Of a stretch of 64,000 nucleotides of DNA, positions 34,926 to 46,639 are shown in pieces. Position 1 is the first letter of the stretch, and each line of letters begins with the position of its first letter. The notes beneath the pieces were generated by a model. The model was not told where the DNA came from and ran no database searches. It saw nothing but the letters and a program-made list of their open reading frames with translations. The position numbers and the translations under genes were made by a program. The DNA is from Sipunculus nudus (Eukaryota; Annelida; Sipuncula; Golfingiida; Sipunculidae), in the NCBI GenBank assembly GCA_026874595.1, contig CM049320.1, positions 47,072,714 through 47,136,713 on the forward strand, written 5' to 3'.

Positions 34926-36180
34926 GAGAGATATGGGAAAAAGTTACTAAATGCTGTGGAAATAAGTCCTCAGAAAGCAGCATATCTGGTATTAAAAGGA
35001 CATAATCAGGAGCTAAATTATGGCTATTCTTTCACACTCTCAGTTCAGTTTTGCTTTAAACAAATGTTTCATAGCAAAACCACCCCAACACACGGTCTCA
35101 TTTCCTCGCATACGGTTGTTTAAAACCATGTTATGGCTCTGCGTGTTGGTAAACAGTCTGTTTACCATAACAAGGCCGCGTGACCGGAGGTTCGATTCAG
35201 AGGGGCAACATGCTGTGTTTCAGCCAGCAGAAACGTATTATTTTTTGGGGCCGAGTCAGACAGGGCATCTCCTGATTGACATCGCTGAGCCAAAGCTCAG
35301 CCATGCACACGGCCAAACCCGCTGTGTTTATGTTGACACCTTTCAATGCGCCCGGTCTCTTTTTTTTTTACAGGAGAAAGCAAACGGATTCAGGGCAATA
35401 TTTTGGCAGGTACAGATTAATTTTAAAGGGAAGAAGCTATTTTTCGTGTTAACTCAACGTGCTTTATAGGTGACTAGGCCCCTTTAAACTTCCAATGACA
35501 AGAGCCACCAGGGATGCAATATTTGTAACCACTGACCCTCCAGATAGAAAGAACTTTTCTACTCAAGAGTATAGAACAGCTTGAGCATCTCCCACATGAT
35601 TCAACAGATATAGCAGCAAATAATATCATTTACAGACACTCGAAGAGACCAAAAGCATTTGAAAATTGGTGTCTTGTTGATTTTGCATCACAGATTGATG
35701 TAAAATACCCTTCACAAAGAGCAGATGATGCATTCCATGACAACAATGATAATAACATCACTGATCAAAATTAAGCAAATGCCAATGTAAACACAAGAGA
35801 AAAGGTCAGTATCACCTTACCAAATGGTAAAACATACACTCGCAGACAAGTTTCAAGAGTTCTAAGATATGTTCGTTATACTGAGAAAATAGACCCAGAA
35901 AACTGCTTTCGTGAAAGGCTCCTGCTGTTCACATCCTGGAGAGATGAAACCAAAGACCATTTAAATAGTTAACTTACATACTCGGAACAATTTAACAAGA
36001 AAAAACAAAATATTATTGAATTCAAAAGAAAACAGTATGAACACAATGCAGATGTTATACAAGAAGCTCTGGACAAAGCTGAACATGATCATGAAAATGA
36101 ATATGCACAAAAAGCTCCTACAACAGAACATGCACAGAATGAAGATACCATTCAGCAACCAGTTCCCAGTGAGGATTTTT
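34915..36180 (+). pseudogene. Helentron fragment (post-Rep region), split by a MITE
   Basis: Matches the other copy at 42700-43290 plus 50990-51150 closely (for example KLLNAVEISPQKAAYLVL versus KFVNAVEISAQEAAYLVL, and KRPKAFENWC). It covers the stretch between the Rep nuclease and the helicase and stops in a T-run at about 36178. Stops such as TAA near 35773 show it is decayed. It lies head-to-tail with the longer copy starting about 36250, so it may come from a tandem insertion. Confidence 0.8.
34992..35487 (+). mobile_element. TTAA-flanked MITE inserted in the Helentron fragment
   Basis: The Helentron match is interrupted between GGTA and AACTTCCAATGAC. The inserted piece starts TTAAAAGGAC and ends GGCCCCTTTAA, short inverted ends bounded by TTAA at 34992-34995 and 35484-35487. 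TTAA targets are typical of piggyBac-type elements; assignment is inference. The 149-residue open frame inside is not a gene. Confidence 0.6.
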
Positions 36181-36252
36181 TTTTTTTTTTTTTTTACAAA
36201 AAACGGTCTGATCATCTGATTTTCTGATAACTTTAAACTTATCTGCCCAGCT

Positions 36253-36442
36253 ATGGCTTCAGCTATACCTGTGCCGGCTGTATCTATTAGTAAGATTGTT
36301 GAAGGCACTTTTCACAAAGGTCACCGTGATCATCAGTTTCCATCAGTTCGATCGGCAAACAGTGTGTGCCTGATTCGCTTGTTGCTCTGCTTTCTGCCAC
36401 CCTGCACAATGTTGTTGAATGGCAAACAAATGATATGGACAC
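36253..36442 (+). pseudogene. Helentron peptidase domain, N-terminal part
   Basis: ATG at 36253 gives MASAIPVPAVSISKIVEGTF. After a frame change, GKQCVPDSLVALLSATLHNV (about 36353-36412) carries a Cys in the context expected for the nucleophile of a papain-fold peptidase. The coding sequence is cut at 36442 by a hAT element and resumes at 38586. Such peptidase modules (OTU-like or herpes-tegument-like fold) accompany animal Helitrons; their substrate is unknown. Confidence 0.6.
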
Positions 36443-38585
36443 CAGAGTTGGGCCTAAAAGTACTCATATTCATAGTACTCGTACTCATGAGTACTTTTTT
36501 GAGTACTCAGTACTCGTACTCTAGTACTTTTTAAAAATCACGAAAGAACTCGTACTCGTACTCGAGTACTTTGAAAGTACTCGGTACTCATATGAGTACT
36601 TCATAAGTACTTTTGGTAATTCAGATTTTTCTAAATAAAATTTAATCTCAATTTATTATATCAGTAATAGTTTATTATAGAATATTATAGTAAGATATAT
36701 ACAATATATAACATTTATAATATCATATATAATAGTACTTAAAGTAATCCATCTGTTACTATAACTGAAACTATTACAGCATTGATAACTACTACTATTA
36801 CTTTGCTTCTTTTACTTAAACTCACACTTTTATTCAATATAAAATATAAATAAATTGAACTATTTCATTATTAATACATTCATGCAATTCATGTGTACAT
36901 ATGTACAGCATTATATATTTCCAGCAAGATAAGTACATAGTGTTCAATAAAACATTAAATCAGCAAATTCATACTGAGTAAAATTCAAGTGAAAAAATTC
37001 TAATATTTGAATGATCCCAAAATAAAAAAGTTAAAATTTGCCACAATTCAATACAAATAAATATACTCAGAACCTGTTCATGATAACATAAATTCAGTAG
37101 TGCTCTGGGGCCTGGGCTAATCAAACTTGAATTGATTTATATATAAAACTAAATGTGAGTGTAGGTTTAGCAGATTTTCAGTGGGAATTGCAGTCTTTGA
37201 TGAGCTCTGTACACAGTCTGTGGCACAACTAAGACTCAACTGTTGACTGTCAACTGATTGACCCCTGAAAAGCTGTCACTATCAGACCATACACCCTGTA
37301 GCTGCTACAACATAGGCTGCAGCATCACATTCTTCTATCAGCTAACAATAACTTCCCAACATTATACTCACAAAGGACTTCTCCAATGTTTAATGACCAA
37401 GCCTACTTAATGAATCAACAATGAGAACCAGGGGTTAACCTAAAGCAAAAGCCTGTCCAGTGCCCACTGGACCATGAAAGCACCCAGCATTATCAAAGCA
37501 CACTACACTGGGCCCTTCATTGTGCTCTATCAACCTAATCAAACAAACACTCAATTCATCAGATGTGTTAGCCCAGGGTTGTAATAGAAAAGTAATAGCT
37601 ATTATTCTATTACTGGGGGTATACTATAACCAATACTAGTTCAAATTTCTTTTCTATCAATTGTTATATTACTGTTACTAACTTTGAAAACCTGTAATAT
37701 TCTATTTATATTACACATTACTATCGCCTCATTCCTTGATGTAAAAATCACTAACGTAACTGTTGTTAATACTCATTAACACAAATTATTACACATGATG
37801 AATGACACGGTCAGTCTGTCAGATGTGTTGTTTTATACTATTTTCACATAAACCGGTTGTCATTAAATATCTTCATTAGGCTTCAGCCACATATTATTCA
37901 TAAGTTGATATTATATAAATAATAACATATGGTTGTTATTATTATTATAATTGTTATCATTGTTATTATTATATGATTACATATTGTTAACAACTCACAG
38001 TTTATACAATGTCAGTGAGATTTCCTTTAAAAATATAACTTTTATTTAAAAACTTTTATGAAACTTTTTATGTTGTAGTTTCTGAACATTGCCACCACTA
38101 TTTTGAATTTGCAAAATACAACATTAAGTAAATTGTTTATCTTGTCCTGGCTAGAAATATATTTTCGAGAACCTACGAGACTAGATGTTTCTTCAATGCA
38201 AACCGTCTACTTTAATAAGTTAATGCTTTGATATATTTCAACTGTATATGGCCTGTTTATATGCCCTAGGGTTTACATTTCGCCTCAGTATTTTGATGAA
38301 GCATAACACAACATTGTATATATTTTTATTTTGTACTGGGTTTTCATTAATGAAAAAAAAATTTTTAACTTTCTAAGAATATATTTAAATAAATAACATC
38401 ATTAAACAAGTTTGGTTACAAAAAGTACTCATTTAAGTACTCACGAGTACATTTTGAGTACACGGTACTCGTACTCGAGTACTTTTGAAAATAAAGCGCA
38501 AAAGTACTCATCCTTGTACTCGAGTACATTTAAAGTACTCAGTACACGTACTCGAGTACTTTAAAAGTAATCGGACCCAACTCTG
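36443..38585. mobile_element. Non-autonomous hAT element with 8-bp target duplication
   Basis: Starts CAGAGTTGGG (36443) and ends CCCAACTCTG (38585), and is flanked by identical ATGGACAC at 36435-36442 and 38586-38593. An 8-bp duplication with CAG-type TIRs is diagnostic of hAT elements. Both ends carry arrays of GTACTCGAGTAC / AGTACTCGTACTCG (36460-36610 and 38425-38570), probable transposase-binding repeats. The middle has no transposase frame. It interrupts the Helentron peptidase. Confidence 0.95.
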
Positions 38586-39060
38586 ATGGACACTATAGTA
38601 ATGGAAGGTGATCATTTGTACAGAACATTGATGTCAGACCTACCATATAAAGGATACATGGATTTGGATGATATACCAGAGTATATACAATCCCTGGATC
38701 ATAATTTCAAGATAAAACCAACCTTGATCACTGGTGGTTTCCTAAATCATTCTGATGTGCAACCACCCTACATGTTTACCAGGATGCTTTGGCAGAAATC
38801 ACTTCCAAGAAATGTGGTCTTATTATAGTTGGAGGAAATGCGATTGCAGTTTCAAACCAGCAGAATTGTTACTATGTCTTTGATCCACACAGCAGAAATC
38901 ATCTTGGTTATCCTACCCCTTGTGGCACATCAGTTCTTGCATTTGCATTGCAGTCAGAATTCTTTCAGTATATATGTCTTTGATCCACACAGCAGAAATC
39001 ATCTTGGTTATCCTACCCCTTGTGGCACATCAGTTCTTCTTGCATTTGCATTGCAGTCAG
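38586..39060 (+). pseudogene. Helentron peptidase domain, C-terminal part, with internal 100-bp duplication
   Basis: Continues the peptidase frame after the hAT element (DTIVMEGDHLYRTLM, LDDIPEYIQSL, LITGGFLNHSD). YVFDPHSRNHLGYPTPCGTS holds the His expected for the catalytic dyad or triad. A segment of about 100 bp carrying this His block is repeated in tandem (about 38873-38972 and 38973-39075), the second with three extra bases, so the His motif is encoded twice and the frame shifts. Confidence 0.65.
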
Positions 39061-39114
39061 AATTCTTTCAGTATATATATAAAACTATGCAAATATGATG
39101 AATGCAACTATGTT

Positions 39115-40480
39115 TGAAGTAACATATTTAAGAATAACTCAAGTAACCACTAAAGCATTTAAACTTGGAGTGAAACGCCAAAGTAAACAGTCAACCATTT
39201 CAGATGATCAGTTAAAGCATGCAACCCAGTCAACAACAGCTCATGGACACGGTAAATAAAAGTAGACCTGAACATGAAAATGATTCTCAACAAGGTGTTC
39301 ACATGATCCAAGAATACTTTAAAGATAAGCAACTAAAAATGAACATAAAACTATATTTGAAAGAGTACATGCGACAGAAAATAATGAATCCAGCTCACAG
39401 GTTTATAGGACGCCTAAAAGATCAACAAAGAAAAATGTTATCAGGACAAAATGAAACTTGTAGACAAAAAAGAAAGAAATTCTGAGAAACAACAGAAGCA
39501 AGCTTCTTGACTTAATAAAACATACAGACAAAAAGAACGTTCTGCAGAGAAAGCATATAATCAGAAAATAAGAAAAGATCAAGTTCGAAGGGCACAAGAG
39601 AGAGAAGCTGAGAAACAACAGAAGCAAATTGCTAGACTTAATGATACATACAGACAGAAAGAACGTTCTGCAGAGGAAGCATATTATCAAAAGATAAGAA
39701 AAGATCAAGTTCGATGGGCACAAGAGAGAGAAGCTGAGAAACAACAGAAGCAAACTGCTAGACTTAATGAAACATACAGACAAAAATAACGTTCTGCAGA
39801 GAAAGCATATAATCAGAAGATAAGAAAAGATAAAGTTCGAAGGGCACAAGAGAGAGAACCTGAGAAACAACAGAAGCAAACTGCTAGACTAAATGAAACA
39901 TACAGACAGAAAGAACGTTCTGCAGAGAAAGCATATTATCAAAAGATAAGAAAAGATCAAGTTCGAGGGGCACAAGAGTGAGAACCTGAGAAACAACAGA
40001 AGCAAGTAAACTGCTAGACTTAATAAAACATACAGACAGAAAGAACGTTCTGCAGAGAAAGCATATAATCAAAAGATAAGAAAAGATAAAGTTAGACGGG
40101 CACAAGAGAGAGAAGGTGAGAAACAACAGAAGCAAACTGCTAGACATGATGAAACGTACAGACAAAAAGAAAGAAAGGCCGATAAACAAACTGCTAGAAA
40201 AAATGTAACTTACAGACAAAAAGAACGTTCTGCAAATAAACCATACAAACAGAAGATAAGAAAAAAACCAAGTTCGTAGGGTACATGAGAAAGAAGCTGA
40301 GAAACATCAGAAGCCAACTGACAGACAAAATGAAATCTATAGACAAATGGAACGTGTCAGAGAATCAACTGGTAAAAAAAGAAAAAGATCTAAAATGATT
40401 TTTTTAGAGAAACTGGGAGACTTGTCAAAAGGAAGAAAAGAGCTGATCCATTACATAAGAGAACTGAGACTTTGAGAAAC
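39115..40480 (+). pseudogene. Helentron 42-residue coiled-coil repeat array
   Basis: A 126-bp unit encoding ERSAEKAYNQKIRKDQVRRA and then QEREAEKQQKQTARLNETYR repeats about six times (repeat-start CATACAGACA at 39521, 39647, 39773, 39899, 40028, about 40155). The composition (K, E, R, Q) predicts a long charged coiled coil. Point changes add stops (for example 39787). Units differ by only a few bases, so the array was homogenised or expanded recently. Minus-strand open frames here (39403-40219) are antisense shadows. Confidence 0.75.
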
Positions 40481-41110
40481 ACAGCTACAAGAGCACAAAA
40501 AAGAACTGATGAATCATACAGACAAAATGAAAAAGGAGTTAATCTTAAGAGGAAACAGGGTGCAAATCTCAAGGAATGTATACAGACATTTCATACTTCG
40601 ATATCTGAAGGTCCCATATATGCTTGTTGTTGCTGTAATCAGACATGGTTCAAACACTCTGTAAAGAATTCAGATAACTGGCCAGACAGACTAGATTCCA
40701 CTTTCCTAGCAACACACATTACAGATGTAAAATCAGTTGACAATAAAGAGTGGTTATGCACAACTTGTCTTGGTGCTCTTAAATGCCACAAGACGCCAAA
40801 ACTTTCTGTATAAATGGAATGCTGTTTCCTGATAAGCCACCTAAATTGAGCTTGTGTCCCCTAGAGGAAAGGCTTGTTGCATTACGCATACCATTCATGC
40901 AGTTACGAGAATTACCGAGAAGTTTACAGTTGTCACTGAAAGGATCACTGGTCAACGTACATACGAAGATAGAGACAACCGAGGATATATTGCCACGTAT
41001 GTCAGACTTCACGGCTACTGTACCAATATGTTTAAAACGTAAATTTGACTACAAAAATGTAGAGTGCACCCAAAATGTTCAGGTGTTATACTTAGTGCAC
41101 TACACTACTT
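40472..41110 (+). pseudogene. DUF6570-like zinc region of the Helentron
   Basis: The first frame carries CCCCNQTWFKHSV and WLCTTCLGALKCHKTPKLSV (Cys-x2-Cys type pairs, about 40620-40812). After a frame change at about 40790, INGMLFPDKPPKLSLCPLEE, PFMQLRELPRSLQLSLKGSL and TTEDILPRM follow (40808-41000). This is the pattern of the DUF6570 region found before the Helitron-like N domain in animal Helitrons. Function unproven; the Cys pairs suggest metal binding. Confidence 0.7.
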
Positions 41111-41850
41111 GATGAGACATAGTCAGTTGTATAAAGATGCGAACATTACAATAAATAGCAATTGGCTTCAGACTTTCAAAAATTCACAAGAACATGAACC
41201 TCTTACCACAACTGAAAATTCCGTGGATGATAGTCTATTTGATGATGACAATTTTGAAGAAATACATGAAGATGAACAAGCAGGAATTCTAGATACCATG
41301 CTTTATGATACTGAACTCACAGGGAATGACATACTATCGGTAGCTCCTGGTGAAGGACTGAAGCCTTTTAGTTTGTTTCAAGACAAAGATTAGGAATATA
41401 TGTCATTTTCGTCAATATTCTGTGGGCAAAGGAGATTAGATAATGATGATAGAAAAACTTCTGTTCATTACAGTGAAATTTGCAAATGGGAACTCCGAGC
41501 ACTTGATCGCAGAAATGCTGCAAATGTTCCAAATCTTTTCTATAAAATGAAGAAATTACAAATAGAACAAATTACAGGAAAGGTTAGCCTAGCAATTCGT
41601 CGAATCAAAACTAAGGGAAAGAAGTATTCCGTCCAGGATGTCTTGAACGAAAGCAAAGTTCATGAGTTGACAAGGTTGGATGAGGGCTACAGGATTTTCA
41701 GATCCATACGAGGCACCCCTCCATATTTTGAAGCAAGTAAAAAGGATCTCTTTGCAATGATTAGACAACTAAGATTGCCAACACGGTTTATATCCCTATC
41801 TGCTGCAGACACACATTGGAAAACCTGCTGGTCATGCTCTGAAAACTGAT
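41064..41850 (+). pseudogene. Helitron-like N domain
   Basis: An acidic linker (DDSLFDDDNFEEIHEDE) and a TAG stop at 41391-41393 precede EYMSFSSIFCGQRR, WELRALDRRNAANVPNLFYK and PPYFEASKKDLFAMIRQLRL (41394-41780). The phrase KDLFAMIRQL is a hallmark of the Helitron-like N domain that precedes the Rep nuclease. The frame ends at 41849 and continues, broken, into the Rep domain. Confidence 0.85.
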
Positions 41851-43290
41851 TGATGGCAGAACTTATTCAAGTGATGATATAGGCAAATGGATTGGGTAAA
41901 TAAAACACGCTTGGTTAAGGCCGATCCTGTAACCTGTGTACGGAATTTTGATCACAGAGCTCATTCCTTCATTCATACTGTTCTACAAAGTGCACATTCA
42001 CCTCTACGAAAGTTAAAAATTTTTTTTTTACAGAGTTGAATTTCAGCAACGTGGCTCTCCACATATTCATATGCTTATGTGGATTGAGGATCGATGCACC
42101 AATATTTGGTCAACATGAAGAAGACACTGTCACCAAATACATTGATGAGCTTGTGAACTGCTGCAATATGATGAGGACCATCAAGATCTGTTAGATCTAC
42201 AATTACACAGACACTCCAGGTCTTGTAGAAAGAATGGAAAGCCAATTTGTAGTTTTAACTTTCCATTGCCACCCATGCCACAAACTAAAATCCATACACC
42301 TCATGACAAACAAGTTGATGAAAAACATAAACAGAACTACCACAAGATCTCGCAGGCATTTGCAAGCTTAAATGTTGACAATGACTTGTCCTTTTAGATT
42401 TCTTAAACTCTCTAGAACTCTCTCTAGATGACTACTACAAGGCCTTGCGTACATCCATTAAAGTTCCAAAAGTATTCCTTAGAAGGTCACCATCTGAAAT
42501 AAAAAACAATGGATACACGAGACTTTTGTTTACTGCATGGAAAGCTAACCATGACCTTCAGTTTATTCTTGATCCTAATGCATGTGCAACATACATAGTT
42601 TCCTATGTCAGCAAAAGTCAAAGGTGAATGAGTGCTTTGTTAGATGCTGCTTGCAAAGAAGCTAGAAAAGGGGATAAAACTCTCATACAGCAGGTGAGAG
42701 ATATGGGAAACAAGTTTGTAAATGCTGTAGAAATAAGTGCTCAGGAAGCAGCATATCTCGTATTACAACTTTCAATGACAGGAGCCACCAGGGATGTAAT
42801 ATTTGTACCCACTGGCCCTCCAGATTAAAGAACTTTTCTACTCAAGAGTAAAGAACAGCTTGAGCATCTCCCACATGATTCAACAGACATAGCAGCAAAT
42901 AATATCATCGAAAGACACTCGAAGAGACCAAAAGCATTTGAAAATTGGTGTCTTGCTGATTTTGCATCACAGATTGATATAAAATACCCTTCACAAAGAG
43001 GAGATGATGCATTCCATGACAACACTGATGATAACATCATCACTGATCAAAATGAAGCAATTGCTAATATAAACACAGAAGAAAAGCTCAGTATCACCTT
43101 ACCAAATGGTACAACATACACTCGCAGACAAGTTCCAAGAGTTCTAAGATATGTTCGTTTTGCTAAGAAAATAGACCCAGAAAACTGCTTTCGTGAAAGG
43201 CTACTGCTGTTTACATCAAGGCGAGATGAAACCAAAGACCTTTTGAATGGTTCACTCAAATACACGGAACAATATAACAAAGAAAACAAG
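41850..43290 (+). pseudogene. HUH Rep nuclease domain of the Helentron
   Basis: [20 protein letters not shown] at about 42032-42091 contains the metal-binding His-x-His (P-H-I-H, 42059-42070) in its usual QRGSPH context. The catalytic tyrosine block is ACATYIVSYVSKSQR at about 42583-42627, with both tyrosines of the Y2 type kept. Rep nicks and re-joins DNA for rolling-circle transposition. Stops and frameshifts (for example 41848, 42190, 42627, 42828) break the frame. The match to the fragment at 35490-36180 runs to 43290, where the 7.7-kb insertion begins. Confidence 0.85.
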
Positions 43291-43296
43291 TGCAAG

Positions 43297-45470
43297 ATGT
43301 AATCATGACATAGTCGCCAGTGTTTGCCAAGAACCGTGACCTTGCCCTTGGACCGATCAAGGCCAAAAACAATAGGCTCCGAGGGATACCGATTTAACAC
43401 TTGACCTATAAGTTTCAAAGCGACTGATGCAAAATTGCGACCTGTAGCGTGCGGACAAACAGACAAACAAACAAACAAGACGACCATAGGTCGAGAGCTT
43501 GCCGGACTAAAATGACATACAGATTGGACAAACAGGACAAACTGTCATTTTCTATTGAAAGACTTTTAAAGCGATTGCTGGAAAGTTTGGACTGTTGAAC
43601 GACATATATCACACAGAAGAACATGTAAGCAGACATAGCTCAAACAGACAGATATACTGACACACCTGAGATAACAGACTACCAGAAGAAAGTTGGCAAC
43701 GTAAAGAGAAGCAAAATGAGCTATAGTTTTAGTAGGTAGAGTTTATAGTGTCGGAGGTATGGCCAATATATGGTAGCGGCCATATCCCAAACATTAAAAA
43801 TTTCTTTTGAGACTTTAATGTAAGAAATAAGATGTTGTTCCAGTTCCAAAAGGATTCCCGCAAAACTGTGTCCTGAAAATTGCTAACTGCAAGAAGCAAG
43901 GTCCAGCAAGAAGGCGAAATTTAGGATCACTGACAAACAGACAGACATACTCAAAAAATGACACAAGAATAAGACGAGATGACCTACTCAGATTATCGAG
44001 TAGATTCAGAGGAAGAAAATAAATCATAGTTTTCAATTGGCTACACTGCTTTTTTTTAATTTGCATTTACCCAGTCTCTTCTTATAAAACTGGCAGAAAC
44101 CTACCATAGAATAATTCTTGTAAAGTTTAAACTAATCAGCTTAACAGTTTCATCATAAACAGTGTATAAGCTGGAGAGTCTAAAATTACATTTTCCCTTG
44201 TAAAAAACAGATCAATGTAGGTGGCCCCACCAAAACCTCAATTTCAGATATGACATATGAGACAAACATAGGTATTAAAATTTGGTAATGACAGCTCTAG
44301 CCCTTTCTGAGATTTTAATTTTAGTTTGCTTTTTTGGACAGATGACTAAGTTTAACCTCCTGTTCAATCTCCGAACTGAAACCATTCGAACAAACTTGAG
44401 ATAGATTGTTCAAGAGATCATTTCTAAGAAATATTTGACATTTTGGCTGGACAGTTTCGCAGAAGAAGATTTTTAAAGCTTTTTTAGCTTTTTCCCTATA
44501 AAATCTCAGTAAATGGAGAAAGCCAAAAAAATAAACAAAATCCGATAGAGCTTTTCAGATGACTGTTTATTTACAAAAAAAATTGGTAATGCTAGTTCCT
44601 GCTGTTTTTTGAGATAGCTATGGTTAACCTACAGACGACGGACGACGCTGCACCATAGCATAAGCTCACAGATTCGCTAAAAATCTGTTTCGAGATAGAA
44701 CTGTAAGACATAAGATTTAATAGTTTAAAAAAGATTCTTTCAAAACTGTGGCCAGTAGAATTCTATCACTGAGTCGAAAGAACAAACAAGCAGGCGAATT
44801 TGAGGACAACTGACAAACAAACAGACATACTGACAAAGGGACACAAGATGAAGACAAGATGACTAAACCAGGTTATGAGGAAGACTCAGAGGAAGAAAAT
44901 AAGGTATAGTTGATATTATTGAGGTTTCTAGTTTTGGAGATATGGCCAAATAATGATATACTGGGGATGTTCGACTGCAGCGCCCTCTAGTGGACATATC
45001 CTGAAGACGACAAATGCGTTTCGTGATATTAGTGAATGGCATGAGATCTAATCGTTTCAAAAGGATTCCTCCAAATATCTGGCTTGTTGATTGCTATATG
45101 TGAGATGCAACAACCAGCAAGTAGGCGAATTCGAACATAACTGACAAACAGACAGACATACTGACAAAGTAACACAAGATGGACACCAGATGACGTTACC
45201 ATGTTTTGAAATGGCCGAGAGAAAGAAAATAAGCTACAGTTTGTGTAATACAGATTTACTCTTACGGAAATATGTCCAAAAACTGATTTGTTTGGACGGG
45301 TCTAGTGCAGCGCCCCCTAGCAGCCATATCCGGAAAATGAAAAATACGTTTTCAGATATTAGTGTAAAACATATGATGAAGGACCAACAAACGCAGGTGA
45401 CCAACATGCTTGCGAAAATCAAAGACTTCCGGCAAGCAATAAAGTTCCGACTGTGCCTCCAACATGTATG
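43297..45470. repeat. Imperfect repeats with ACAGACATACTGACAAAG and GATATGGCCAAAT blocks
   Basis: CTGACAAACAGACAGACATACT-like runs followed by ACACAAGATG..GACAAGATGAC and GAGGAAGAAAATAA occur near 43929, 44811 and 45140. Each is followed by a segment with a GCGCCC(C/T)CTAG-type site. Low-copy tandem arrangement, diverged; no genes. Confidence 0.65.
44979..44993 (-). promoter_or_regulatory. CTCF-consensus site in a repeat
   Basis: The minus strand reads CCACTAGAGGGCGCT, a 15 of 15 match to CCASYAGRKGGCRSY. Confidence 0.5.
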
Positions 45471-45965
45471 ATAATAGATAGGGCCCGGAAAGGCCGTCAC
45501 GGACTGCTGCACACGCCGGCCGACCACTGTACGGACCCTGTCGCCAATTGCGGGAATGCACGTGTCCTCGTGGTATGTGTCAGTTTCAAAAGCATGCCTG
45601 CATATCTGTGGCCTATAGGGCATGTCACCGTGAAATCGCGAAAATCTCATTCGACGAGAAACGGTGCGAGATTTTGCAAGATTTTTGATTGGATCACCGA
45701 GAAGTCACCAAGGGCTACAGGATGCAGAAAGTTTGACCTCTCTAGCATAAAAACTGACAGAGTTAGAAGCTCAGAACTGCAGATTTTGAAAATTCAAAAG
45801 TTTTACCCCCAAAATAGAGAAATCTGGCAATAGCGCACTTTGGCACCTATGCGCAAAAATAAGCCCATGGACCCTAGTTTAAGGTGCTGTGATTGAAATG
45901 ACCCAATGTTTAATAGTTCTGGAGGTATAGCACCAAAACAAATTTTCATGTTTTTTCCATCTGCA

Positions 45966-45979
45966 ACGCCCCCTGGCGG
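45966..45979 (-). promoter_or_regulatory. CTCF-like site in a repeat
   Basis: The minus strand reads CCGCCAGGGGGCGTT, close to CCASYAGRKGGCRSY, with mismatches at two positions. Confidence 0.4.
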
Positions 45980-46639
45980 CCATTTCCAAAATCTGAAAAA
46001 AAACCATTTCGAGATATTCTTATGTTACATAAAATATCTTAGAATCAGTACGATTGCTGCAAATTTGAAAAATATCACGAAATTCCATGATTTCTCCCCA
46101 AAATTGCGTAACCATGGTAACAGCGAAAAGAGGCAATTTTGCAGTGTTGGAAGTGGCCATGCAGTGCCAAATAAAACGGGCTACAGTTTGAGTGGCTACG
46201 GTTATTTTTAACAAAGATATGAAGGATAGACAATTTGGAGGCCTATCAATGACCTTGAATTTGACCTTTGACCGAACATGGCCAAAAACAATAGGCTCCG
46301 AGGAGAACCCATCTTACACGTTGCCTAAAAGTTTCAAAGCGATTGGTGCAAAATTGTGGCCTGTAGAGCGCGGACAGACAGACAGACAGACAGACATACC
46401 AAACAGATCAACATACTTGTCGAAATCTCTGATTCCGGCAAGCAACAAACAAACAAGATGACCAGAGGTCACGCGCTTGCCGGAAATTTAAATGATACAG
46501 ACAGATAGAAAGAGAGTGCATGTAGAAACAGTCATATGAATGAGCAACATTGTGGGGGCAGCAGAAACGGATAATATGTTTATTTATGCATGCTGACCTT
46601 TAACAGCTGCATATCTTTCTAGTGTAAAAGGGACCAACT

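Noticed and set aside
35180-35205. GGTTCGATTC, resembling a tRNA B box
   Set aside because: No A box at the right distance and no cloverleaf could be drawn; it is part of the MITE.
35020-35469. 149-codon open frame
   Set aside because: It lies inside the TTAA-flanked MITE and its inverted relative at 25101 does not keep the frame.
39403-40219. Long minus-strand open frames rich in Leu, Phe and Ser
   Set aside because: They are the antisense of the Helentron 42-codon repeat array and repeat with its period.
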